Shown: one piece after another, positions 17,724 to 24,573 of the stretch | Position numbering within the stretch: position 1 is the first letter of the stretch | Layout: each line of letters opens with the position of its first letter | From: Actinomycetales bacterium | GTDB taxonomy: Bacteria > Actinomycetota > Actinomycetes > Actinomycetales > Dermatophilaceae | Reading direction: 5' to 3' | Length of the DNA stretch: 64,000 nt | Assembly: GCA_016711095.1 (NCBI GenBank) | Contig: JADJTP010000002.1 | Location: 1-64,000 of the forward strand | Notes under the pieces: generated by a model | What the model saw: only the letters and a program-made list of their open reading frames with translations | Told to the model about the DNA's origin: nothing | The model's database searches: none | Position numbers and translations under genes: made by a program

Positions 17724-18359
17724 CTAGAGGGCCCAACGAATCGCTCGGATGAGGTTCCATGCCGCCCCTATCTTGCTAACGACGAGAGCGCCGAGAAGGT
17801 TGCTGCAGACAAAGTTGCTTGTACACCAACCGTAGGCCGTCGATACCGCCGTGGAGGGTGTCATATTCCAGTAGAGCATGTAGACGTCGATGGCGCCGAG
17901 GTAGGAACTGTTCCGGCTGTCGTAGAACTTTACGTAGCCTTGCGTGCAGCTCGCTGGATTGTCACTGGATGACATCCAGTAGTAATGCCCGTAGACATCT
18001 CGACAGTAGGGCATTGCAACAAAAACCTCCCTCGGTAAGACCGTGCCCGTCGGGCTCTTGAGAGAGGATGACGCCGACGGGGCCGGCATTGGCTCGGCTG
18101 GCTGGAAGTTGGGGTCCCGGAACCATTCAGGCGCGGGGCCGCTCACCGGGCTCGTCATGGGTGCGCCGGTCTTACCAGTCTTGTCTTGGATGGTTGCCAC
18201 GGTAGCCGCGGCCGTCGTGTGGACGCTCTGTGCTACCTCTGGTGCTGGCGTGGTGGCAGCCTGACTGGTAGCCGCCGTCGCCAGACCAGTGGCCAGCGCC
18301 ATGGCGCTGATCGTCAGACCAGTCCATACCCTTGCGCCCTTGAATCCTGGACCTCGCAT
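17724..18359 (-). CDS. Secreted protein of unknown function, 211 residues
   Basis: Start ATG at 18359 follows GAGAGGAGC; the upstream in-frame extension lacks coding features. An N-terminal signal peptide is clear: basic MRGPGFKGARV, hydrophobic WTGLTISAMALATGLATAA, and a likely cleavage after TSQAA. A Pro/Ser/Ala-rich linker follows (residues 60-115). The C-terminal domain (residues 125-211) has four Cys (MPYCRDVYGHYYW, NPASCTQGYVKFYDS, YGWCTSNFVCSN) that could pair, and a hydrophobic end LLGALVVSKIGAAWNLIRAI. Its context, near an exporter and an I36-like secreted protein, suggests cargo. Function unknown. Confidence 0.68.
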   Translation of the reverse strand: MRGPGFKGARVWTGLTISAMALATGLATAATSQAATTPAPEVAQSVHTTAAATVATIQDKTGKTGAPMTSPVSGPAPEWFRDPNFQPAEPMPAPSASSSLKSPTGTVLPREVFVAMPYCRDVYGHYYWMSSSDNPASCTQGYVKFYDSRNSSYLGAIDVYMLYWNMTPSTAVSTAYGWCTSNFVCSNLLGALVVSKIGAAWNLIRAIRWAL

Positions 18360-18382
18360 GATGCTCCTCTCGGTTTCGTCAT

Positions 18383-18739
18383 TTGACGGGTCGAACGTCT
18401 CGGAGATCACTCGCTCACGCTGCAAAGAGCGCAGAGCCCTACCAGTTGAGGCCGAGTTTATACCCTCAGGGCTCCGGCGGATGCATCTCCCTGGATCGAG
18501 TTCCAGACACGCTGAACTCTTGTTTGCGGATCCGCAACTACACATATGCGACCACGTCCGCGACGTCGGTCCTCGGTTGGAAGTACTAGGGCTTGATCGT
18601 AAACCACGACAACTACGGGGTGAACCGGAGCCAGTTCCGTTCCGTCCCTCAAGGACAGTTCTCTCTTCTGAACTGTCTGGCCAAGAACGACACGCCCCAC
18701 ATCGACGTCGGGGTGGTCGCGTGCGTCAGGCTGTGGTGA
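18383..18739 (+). pseudogene. Possible remnant of a small Cys-containing protein with an in-frame stop
   Basis: One frame reads GGCISLDRVPDTLNSCLRIR, then NYTYATTSATSVLGWKY, then a TAG (18587), and continues in the same frame as GLIVNHDNYGVNRSQFRSV, PQGQFSLLNCLAKNDTPHID and VGVVACVRLW before TGA at 18737. The composition is protein-like on both sides of the stop and Cys are spaced as in small secreted proteins. The start is unknown, and the first 30 residues overlap the promoter of the divergent secreted-protein gene. It may be chance. Confidence 0.25.
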
Positions 18740-19051
18740 CACCCGACGAGTGGTACTTTCCCTTGCACGGGGTGAGAGCCATTGAACTGATGACGATCAC
18801 CTTGGCCGATTCGGCCGTTGATGATGGGGTCAGGGGACCTTGAGCTGACCGGCCCAAAGGGGGTCTTGACTATTCCTCACGATTTCGACCGCGGGACCAT
18901 CACCCCGGCCCGCGAGGGCACCACGGGTCCGCGAACAAACCCTGCGGGCCGTGCCACCAACGCCGCCTTCGCCGTCATCGGGTGAGCCCCGCACCCAGCA
19001 CCCCTTGCCGGCCCGACGCACCCCGGTGGCACGGGTCGGGCCTCATGAAGT
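18740..19051. other. Non-coding stretch, nothing identified
   Basis: About 310 bases between the possible remnant and the permease stop. No frame carries recognisable features. Several GC-rich short inverted repeats occur but none ends in a T-run in a useful position. Confidence 0.35.
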
Positions 19052-20212
19052 TCATCCAGAGAGCAAACTTGCAGGGTCCACCCTTGTGGCCTTCATCGCT
19101 GGTGCGATGCCTCCGAGAAGACCGGCCAGAACGCCTGCGACTGGGAGTGCCCATATGATGGTGGGTATTAGGAATTCTTGACCCTCTCGAATGGACCACA
19201 AGAATGCATACGCCACGCCAAGCGCCCAGCCGAGCAATCCTCCCACTGAACCAAGGAAGGCCGACTCAGCGAGGAACTGTCGGGCAATCCAGCCTCTTGT
19301 GGCGCCCATGGCTAGCTGTATGCCGATCTCGGAACGTCTGGACGATACCGCCGCCATCATGGTGCCGGCGACGCCAACAGTGCTGCCGATGAGAGTAATT
19401 AGGGTGATCGTAAGGATGAGCGTCTTTACGGAGGATGAGATATCGCTCTTCAGCCCCTCCGCCCGTGGCGGGAGTGAGACGCCGACTTGCTCGGGAGCGT
19501 TGGGCGCGATGATGTTCGGCAAGGCAGTGGCAACGTCTGGAGCCCGCCCCGGCCTGGTTCGTACGACGAACTGCGAGTCAGCGCACCTAATGCCGAGGTC
19601 TTGTGCGGTCGGCGCGGAAATAATGAGGGCCTGTGCGGCGACCAAGGTCTCATTGGCATCTATTATCTCCCCCACTATGCTAATGGCCCGACCGTCGACT
19701 CGAAGCTTGGTGGGGTAGGTCGTGAGATTGAGGTCTCTGGCTGCGGCGGCGCCCGCCAAGGCCAGAGATGAGTCGGATTGCCATGCCGCCTCGCTGGGAA
19801 CAACGCCAGCCTGGACTGCAATGCCGTGCGCGAGCAAGCCCGATGTCGTAGCCACGATGAGCTTCGCTTCACCGATCGATGCCTTGCTCCAGAAATCGCG
19901 TACCTCCACGTATTGCACCAATCCGGACGTGACGGAACAGAAGGGGCCAACTTGCTCAACGTCGTCGAGAGTTCGCACTTGACGTTCGACAGTCGGTTCG
20001 AATCCTGCCGAAGCGGGCACCGAGACTGCGATTCGATTGCCCTCGGACTTCTGGAAGCGTTCAGCGATGGCCCCGGATGAAGTCTGGGCTGTGCCCAGAA
20101 TCGCGGTTGACACAGCAACACCCATCACAATTGAAGCGACGCTGAGGGCGTTCTTGCGCCAACGCCGGACGAGGGCTAGGCGAACCCACGTGGGCCAGGC
20201 TCCACGTCTCAC
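19052..20212 (-). CDS. ABC transporter permease, MacB/FtsX type
   Basis: A 386-residue protein with one N-terminal helix (NALSVASIVMGVAVSTAILG), a large extracytoplasmic domain (residues 50-255), then three C-terminal helices: TLILTITLITLIGSTVGVAG, SAFLGSVGGLLGWALGVAYA, and IIWALPVAGVLAGLLGGIAP. The FtsX-core stretch SSRRSEIGIQLAMGATRGWI and the final AMKATRVDPASLLSG are typical of MacB-like permeases, which drive mechanotransmission rather than substrate channels. Its ATG overlaps the ATPase stop. It is the last gene of an operon of five, and no frameshift is seen. Confidence 0.87.
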   Translation of the reverse strand: MRRGAWPTWVRLALVRRWRKNALSVASIVMGVAVSTAILGTAQTSSGAIAERFQKSEGNRIAVSVPASAGFEPTVERQVRTLDDVEQVGPFCSVTSGLVQYVEVRDFWSKASIGEAKLIVATTSGLLAHGIAVQAGVVPSEAAWQSDSSLALAGAAAARDLNLTTYPTKLRVDGRAISIVGEIIDANETLVAAQALIISAPTAQDLGIRCADSQFVVRTRPGRAPDVATALPNIIAPNAPEQVGVSLPPRAEGLKSDISSSVKTLILTITLITLIGSTVGVAGTMMAAVSSRRSEIGIQLAMGATRGWIARQFLAESAFLGSVGGLLGWALGVAYAFLWSIREGQEFLIPTIIWALPVAGVLAGLLGGIAPAMKATRVDPASLLSG

Positions 20213-20877
20213 CGCGAGGCTCCAAAATCCACTGACCCATCACGAAGTTTGAGAAGCCTCTGGGAGCGGCTCATAACGTAGTGATCGTGCGTCACCACCA
20301 AGAGCGTGCGACCTGCCCGGTGTACCACGTCAAGCAGGTCCAGGACCATCTCTGTGGACTCGGAGTCGAGGCTTCCGGTTGGCTCGTCGCAGATGACGAT
20401 GGGTGTGTCCCGGGCGAGTGCACGCGCTATCGCCGTTCGCTGCCGCTCACCGCCTGACATCTCTCGCGGCAGCGCATGCATGCGGTGCGCGAGACCGACC
20501 TGTTCGAGTGCGATCTTTGGATCGACGTCTGGTCGGGCAGAGAGCGTCAAACCCAACTGAACGTTCTCGTAGGCACTCAAATGATCCACGAGATGGAAGG
20601 ATTGGAAGACAAAGGAAAAGGTCCGGGCACGAAGGCGCGCCCGATCGGCGTCGGACATGCATGCGGTCTTCGTTCCGCGGATGATGACGTTGCCCGCATC
20701 GGGCGTGGCCAAAAGAGACACTATGTTGAGCAGTGTGGACTTGCCCGAGCCACTCGGACCGGCCACGGCTACGTAATCACCCTCGTCGATGGTGAGGGAG
20801 ACACTCCGAACTGCTTCCGTCCCATCCGGGAACGTCCGGCGAACGCCGTCCAGGGTCACAGCCGCTGGTGCAGTCAT
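20209..20877 (-). CDS. ABC transporter ATP-binding protein, MacB/LolD type
   Basis: A 222-residue ATPase starting MTAPAAVTLDGVRRTFPDG. It has Walker A GPSGSGKSTLLNI, Q-loop SFVFQSFHLVDHLSAYENVQ, the signature MSGGERQRTAIARALARD, Walker B PIVICDEPTGSLDSES and the H-loop LLVVTHDHYV. It pairs with the FtsX-type permease encoded next. An in-frame start further upstream would overlap the adaptor gene and is less likely. The length fits the MacB/LolD group, which works with periplasmic or wall adaptors. Confidence 0.9.
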   Translation of the reverse strand: MTAPAAVTLDGVRRTFPDGTEAVRSVSLTIDEGDYVAVAGPSGSGKSTLLNIVSLLATPDAGNVIIRGTKTACMSDADRARLRARTFSFVFQSFHLVDHLSAYENVQLGLTLSARPDVDPKIALEQVGLAHRMHALPREMSGGERQRTAIARALARDTPIVICDEPTGSLDSESTEMVLDLLDVVHRAGRTLLVVTHDHYVMSRSQRLLKLRDGSVDFGASR

Positions 20878-20881
20878 AGAC

Positions 20882-22012
20882 TCACCGCGTCGTGTTGGGG
20901 ATGAGCAGTTTGGATCCTGAATGGACGGATTGGTCGGCACTCGTAATGACGCACTCGCCGAGGGCGCAAAGGCCCACCCTCACGTTGACAACCGACGATC
21001 CAGACGCTTCCACCAACTGCACCCATGTGGCTTCAGGGGTTCCGCTGAGCGCTACCGACGGCACAATCAGGCCGGAGGTATTTGAGGATGCGACCCGAAC
21101 TCTCACCGCTGTCTTGTCAGGCCATGAATCAAGCACCATCGGAGTCAGAAGCTCGAACGACCGCGTTGCAGGAGCCACTTGATCGCTGTTGCCGGCATCA
21201 GGTTCTGAAGGGTGCGCCGGCTGCAGGGCCGCCCCGACCCGGCCCAACTCGGTCGGCGGTGTAGCAGCGTCCGATCTGACGGGGTCATCGGGGTGCACGC
21301 GCGCCGCGTCAGCCTCGTGTAACTCAACTGAGTACGAGCTCGCGATGGTCTCGATGACCGGCGCTGAATTTCCAGACAGAGACATGCCGACCGCGAGGGG
21401 CCGGGTCAGGCGTGCTGGAGCGCTGGGCAAAAACAGGACGTCGCCGAGTGCAACCCTGCCCCCATCGAGCGCGGCACCTTGTGCGTTGGTTGCGTATCCG
21501 TTGCGGGCGTAGAACTCGCGTACACCCGCCGCGGTAGCGGGACCGTAAGCGCCGGAGCTGTCGTTGCGAACACCGCGAAAGCCAGCAGCCACGAGGCCGG
21601 ACTGGAGGGCCTCGATGTCTGCTCCTCGATCGCCCGACTGCATGTCGCGGAATGCTGGCGTCCCGCCCACGAACAAGAACACAGGTCGCGTTGCTACTTC
21701 CACAATCCGACTCCCGGCCAGGATGGGAGCTCCAGGCGCGACTACTTGCGTGATGGTCGGCTCGTAGCCAGCGGGGAGGGAAGGACCGCGCAGCGGGGCA
21801 CTAAAGAGAGGTGTTCGGCGCAGCTGACCCGGTAGCCAGACTTCCAGCACTCCAGTCCGGACCGTCGCAAAGGTCGGGATCGGTTCTCGTTGTGCTTCGG
21901 ATTGCTGGCGCTTGTCCGCGATAGCAGCGCGAGTTGCCACTACCAGGACCCCGGGAATCAGCGAAATGATGCCGACCGCCGCTAAGAGCTTCAGTGCGCG
22001 GCCACGGTTCAT
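20882..22012 (-). CDS. HlyD-like adaptor with peptidoglycan-binding domain
   Basis: A 376-residue membrane-anchored protein. The N-terminus has a signal anchor (LKLLAAVGIISLIPGVLVVA). The barrel-like part follows (VRTGVLEVWLPGQLRRTPLF, QVVAPGAPILAGSRIVEVA). A peptidoglycan-binding fold lies at about residues 125-170: MQSGDRGADIEALQSGLVAA and YGPATAAGVREFYARNGY. The C-terminal strand region ends VVNVRVGLCALGECVITSAD. Proteins of this shape couple MacB-type ATPase/permease pairs to the cell wall in actinobacteria. Its ATG overlaps the stop of the lipoprotein gene. Intact. Confidence 0.78.
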   Translation of the reverse strand: MNRGRALKLLAAVGIISLIPGVLVVATRAAIADKRQQSEAQREPIPTFATVRTGVLEVWLPGQLRRTPLFSAPLRGPSLPAGYEPTITQVVAPGAPILAGSRIVEVATRPVFLFVGGTPAFRDMQSGDRGADIEALQSGLVAAGFRGVRNDSSGAYGPATAAGVREFYARNGYATNAQGAALDGGRVALGDVLFLPSAPARLTRPLAVGMSLSGNSAPVIETIASSYSVELHEADAARVHPDDPVRSDAATPPTELGRVGAALQPAHPSEPDAGNSDQVAPATRSFELLTPMVLDSWPDKTAVRVRVASSNTSGLIVPSVALSGTPEATWVQLVEASGSSVVNVRVGLCALGECVITSADQSVHSGSKLLIPNTTR

Positions 22013-22935
22013 GAACCGAGACCACCCAGCGCCGCCTTGGCATTAATCCGGGCTGTTGTGAGCAGCTCTTGGAGGGCGAGCAACTCTTCCTCATGCGCTG
22101 CGATGTACGCGGACGCTCGGCGCAGCGTCTCGTCATTGAGCCGATCCCTGAGCCCGGAAGACACCTGGCAGTTCGCGTCGGTTACGGCCATCGACACCTC
22201 CTCAGCGGTCGGTGGCGCCATGGCTTGACGCGAGCCGAAGCGCTCGGTCGCCAGTTGCCGCGCTTGATTCAAGTTGTCGACGTCTAGCCCCGCCTTCTTC
22301 ATACAATCGGCGTAGCCGCGAAATGCATCGTTGGCAGCGGGAGAGTTCACCACTTCCGGTCCGATGCTGACAATCTCACCTGGTAGATAGGTCAGTCGAA
22401 GAAAGTTTGATATCGACCCATAGATACGGATTCGTGCCAGTGCCACGCACCCTTCAGTACTTGCTCCGGCGACCATTCTCCCTATTCGCAGCGACTCTTC
22501 TTTGGCGCCCTCTCCGCCGTTATAGGCAACGCTGAAGTGCTTTCCGTCTCTCTCAGATAGGGATTGCACGAAGGCACCGACCGGATCTATGGCCGTACTG
22601 GACTGACCGATGAGGGGGCCGTAGCCCGCCGCCCGAGCGCCCTCGACCGTAAGTAGGCCGAGGGCGCCGGACAGATTTACGGAGAGCGCGCCGACTGTCT
22701 GGGTCACTAGACCCGGGACGACGTAACCATGTGCCTTTAGGCACTTGTCCTGAAGTCGAAGCTCCGCCTGCTGCAGATCAACGTTTGAACTGCCGAGCGA
22801 CATGATTGCCGCCCGGACTCCCGCGCCAATAGGTACTTCTTCAGCACCAGAGGAGCACGAAGTCGTCGTCATGAGAGCGACCAATGCTATACCTAGAACA
22901 AGTCGATTATGACGACGGCGTCTACCTAGCTGCAC
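22009..22935 (-). CDS. Lipoprotein of unknown function, exporter-associated
   Basis: GTG start at 22935, chosen because it overlaps the end of the I36-like gene (GTGCAGCTAG) and puts the lipid box at a normal distance: RRRRHNRLVLGIALVALM then TTTSC with the acceptor Cys near residue 28. An ATG at 22959 is also in frame. The mature protein has further Cys residues (LQDKCLKAHGY, STEGCVALARI, YADCMKKAGLDVDN, TDANCQVSSGL) that could form disulfides, and a long C-terminal helix (ASAYIAAHEEELLALQELLT). The YADCMKKAG segment is seen in other actinobacterial lipoproteins. I cannot name a function. Confidence 0.72.
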   Translation of the reverse strand: MQLGRRRRHNRLVLGIALVALMTTTSCSSGAEEVPIGAGVRAAIMSLGSSNVDLQQAELRLQDKCLKAHGYVVPGLVTQTVGALSVNLSGALGLLTVEGARAAGYGPLIGQSSTAIDPVGAFVQSLSERDGKHFSVAYNGGEGAKEESLRIGRMVAGASTEGCVALARIRIYGSISNFLRLTYLPGEIVSIGPEVVNSPAANDAFRGYADCMKKAGLDVDNLNQARQLATERFGSRQAMAPPTAEEVSMAVTDANCQVSSGLRDRLNDETLRRASAYIAAHEEELLALQELLTTARINAKAALGGLGS

Positions 22936-23307
22936 GCGTAGTTGCGGGTGAAGAACCAATCGATGGTGTCATTGGTTAACCTGCCCGAGGTTCGTGTTCG
23001 GAGCCCATCGCTGCACCATGACGTCGCTCGGCCACATGTCAGAGACGCCGCACCAGTGGTACGAGGAGAAGACGTTCTTCCCGGAGGACGTTGAGTCGTC
23101 CGCGACGTCGACATCCGCAGTGCCAGTGTAACCCGTGTCGAGCAACTTGACGCCTTCGTAATTGATGTTCGGCCACGCGCAGAAGCGGGACACCCCGCAG
23201 TATGAGGTTGCGGATGCGCTACCCGCACCAGCGATCGCTACTGCCATCGCGAGTGCCAAGCTGCCCGCCGCGGCAAATGCCCGAACGCGGGCACGACAAA
23301 GAGTCAT
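22926..23307 (-). CDS. Small secreted I36-like cysteine protein (late frameshift)
   Basis: Start ATG at 23307 behind AAGGAAGG. The signal peptide is RVRAFAAAGSLALAMAVAIA then GAGSASA before TSYCGVSRFCAWPNINYEGV. Two early Cys around an aromatic-rich turn followed by NYEG is the pattern of the gamma-crystallin-like peptidase inhibitor I36 family; later Cys is in SSYHWCGVSDMWP. The frame as given stops at 22969 (NLGQVNQ). A one-base shift near 22975 continues as LTNDTIDWFFTRNYACS, whose stop overlaps the lipoprotein GTG. I therefore think the longer form is correct. It is first in the exporter operon and is the likely export-linked product. Inhibitor activity is unproven. Confidence 0.68.
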
Positions 23308-23404
23308 CGTGACCTGCCTTCCTTGTAAAGCGTCTCGCCATGAGCCATCTGTGACGGCATCCTTTCACGACCGGCATTTCGTGTCAACATGGGATAGGGA
23401 TCTT

Positions 23405-23565
23405 CCTGGACTATTTCACATGGGTTGCCGGTCGACCTGGATCATTCACGTGGGTTGCCGGTCGAGGTCGACAGGGGTGCGAAGTCCCGGTTGGAGCCTG
23501 GGCCTGGATCATTCACGTGGGTTGCCGGTCGAGGTCGGCAGGGTGCGGAGTGCCGGTTGGAGCCT
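23405..23565. repeat. IS1380-type terminal repeats, one partial and two tandem 67-bp copies
   Basis: CCTGGATCATTCACGTGGGT begins copies at 23436 and 23503; these two are tandem 67-bp units with a few differences. A third, more diverged copy begins at 23405. The inverted counterpart lies at 24310-24344. These look like ends of several related elements left after insertions and deletions upstream of the I36-like gene. Confidence 0.7.
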
Positions 23566-23675
23566 CGGGGGCCGGAGGGGGGCGTGCCGGGGTAGCCGTT
23601 CGGCTCGGCTGGCCTGGGGTTCCACGGTCCCGGTTGGGCGTGCGTGTTGTTGGCGGGTAGGCACCTGCGGGATGC
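23566..23675. other. Remnant IS end, no gene
   Basis: G-rich sequence between the tandem IS-end repeats and the truncated transposase stop. No reading frame is supported. Together with 23308-23404 it forms the gene-free interval upstream of the I36-like operon, whose promoter should lie at about 23320-23400. Confidence 0.35.
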
Positions 23676-24305
23676 TCAGGCAGGGTGTAGCACTTGCAGC
23701 AGGGTCAACGCGGTGACCAGGTCGCGGGCCCAGGGCCATGCGGTGGAGATCTTCAGGGTCCGGGTTCGGGCGTGGCGCACGTACCGGGCGGGCGCGGCGA
23801 ACAGGCGGAACCGCAGCATCTTCGATTCGGCCTGGCCAGGTCGCCGTCCAGGGCGGTCAGCCGCAGCCAGGCCAGCAGGGGTGACCCCGAGCGCCGCCAG
23901 CTGCAGCCAGGCACTGTTCCGGGTGTACGAGGTTGACGGCAGCCGCTGGGCGCCGCACGCCTTCAGCTCCTCGAGGTGGGCTCGACGTGGGCCTGGGTAC
24001 GGTGCCGGGCATCCAGGCGCTGGACCTGGCCGGTGGCGGCGTCGGTCACGAACGCCCCGTAGCGCCAGTTCGGGTCCGCGCCGAGCTCGGCCTGCTCCCC
24101 GACAGAGCGGGGGACCCGCCGGGCGATGATCCGCACGCCCGCTGGCCACCAGCAGGTCAGCTCTAGGACCTGCGCCTGCTCGTCGGCGTCTGCGGCCGCA
24201 GTCAACCCCGGCGTCCAGTGCGCCTCGCGGGCCTTGGCCAGCGCGGCCCAGGTCCGCTCATCCGCCGGCCAGCCGATGCTGTACTCGACCCGCCGTCCCT
24301 GCGCC
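23676..24305 (-). pseudogene. IS1380-family transposase, truncated and frameshifted
   Basis: Only the C-terminal third of the protein remains. One frame gives EYSIGWPADERTWAALAKAR, ELTCWWPAGVRIIARRVPRS and GEQAELGADPNWRYGAFVTD, then LDARHRTQAHVEPT. After a frame change near 23990 the other continues ELKACGAQRLPSTSYTRNSA, WLQLAALGVTPAG and LRFRLFAAPARYVRHARTR to a stop after LQVLHPA. These are the conserved tail blocks of IS1380-type transposases. The N-terminus is replaced by a terminal-repeat sequence at 24310, so an internal deletion joined one end to this tail. Confidence 0.75.
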
Positions 24306-24344
24306 CATGCGACCTCGACCGGCAACCCAAGTGAGTGATCCAGG

Positions 24345-24573
24345 GCGCCTGACCACTGGAACAGGATGTTGGTGCCGACGAATACGCCTACTTCACGAAC
24401 TGAGTATGGCCTCCAACACGACTTTGTTTCGCCACCAATAGCTTTCAACGCGAACTAGGCATTCCTAACTCTTTACCTAATAGCGGCACGTATGCTACCA
24501 ATGTTGGTAGGTAGGATCGCCTTTTGGGCAGCCCACAGAACGTTCTACTGATGATTGTTAGTTGGTGTTGGAA
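24345..24573. promoter_or_regulatory. A+T-rich region upstream of the relaxase with inverted repeat; candidate oriT or operator
   Basis: Clearly lower in GC than both flanks. It contains a 7-bp inverted repeat CTACCAA-TG-TTGGTAG at 24495-24510, followed by GTAGG direct repeats and a T-rich run. Such a position, directly before a MobF gene, is where oriT or a relaxase operator often lies. No protein is encoded. The assignment is inference. Confidence 0.4.

Noticed and set aside
23566..24562. An intact insertion sequence upstream of the relaxase
   Set aside because: Only the transposase tail is present, and it is frameshifted; the N-terminus and catalytic core are missing.
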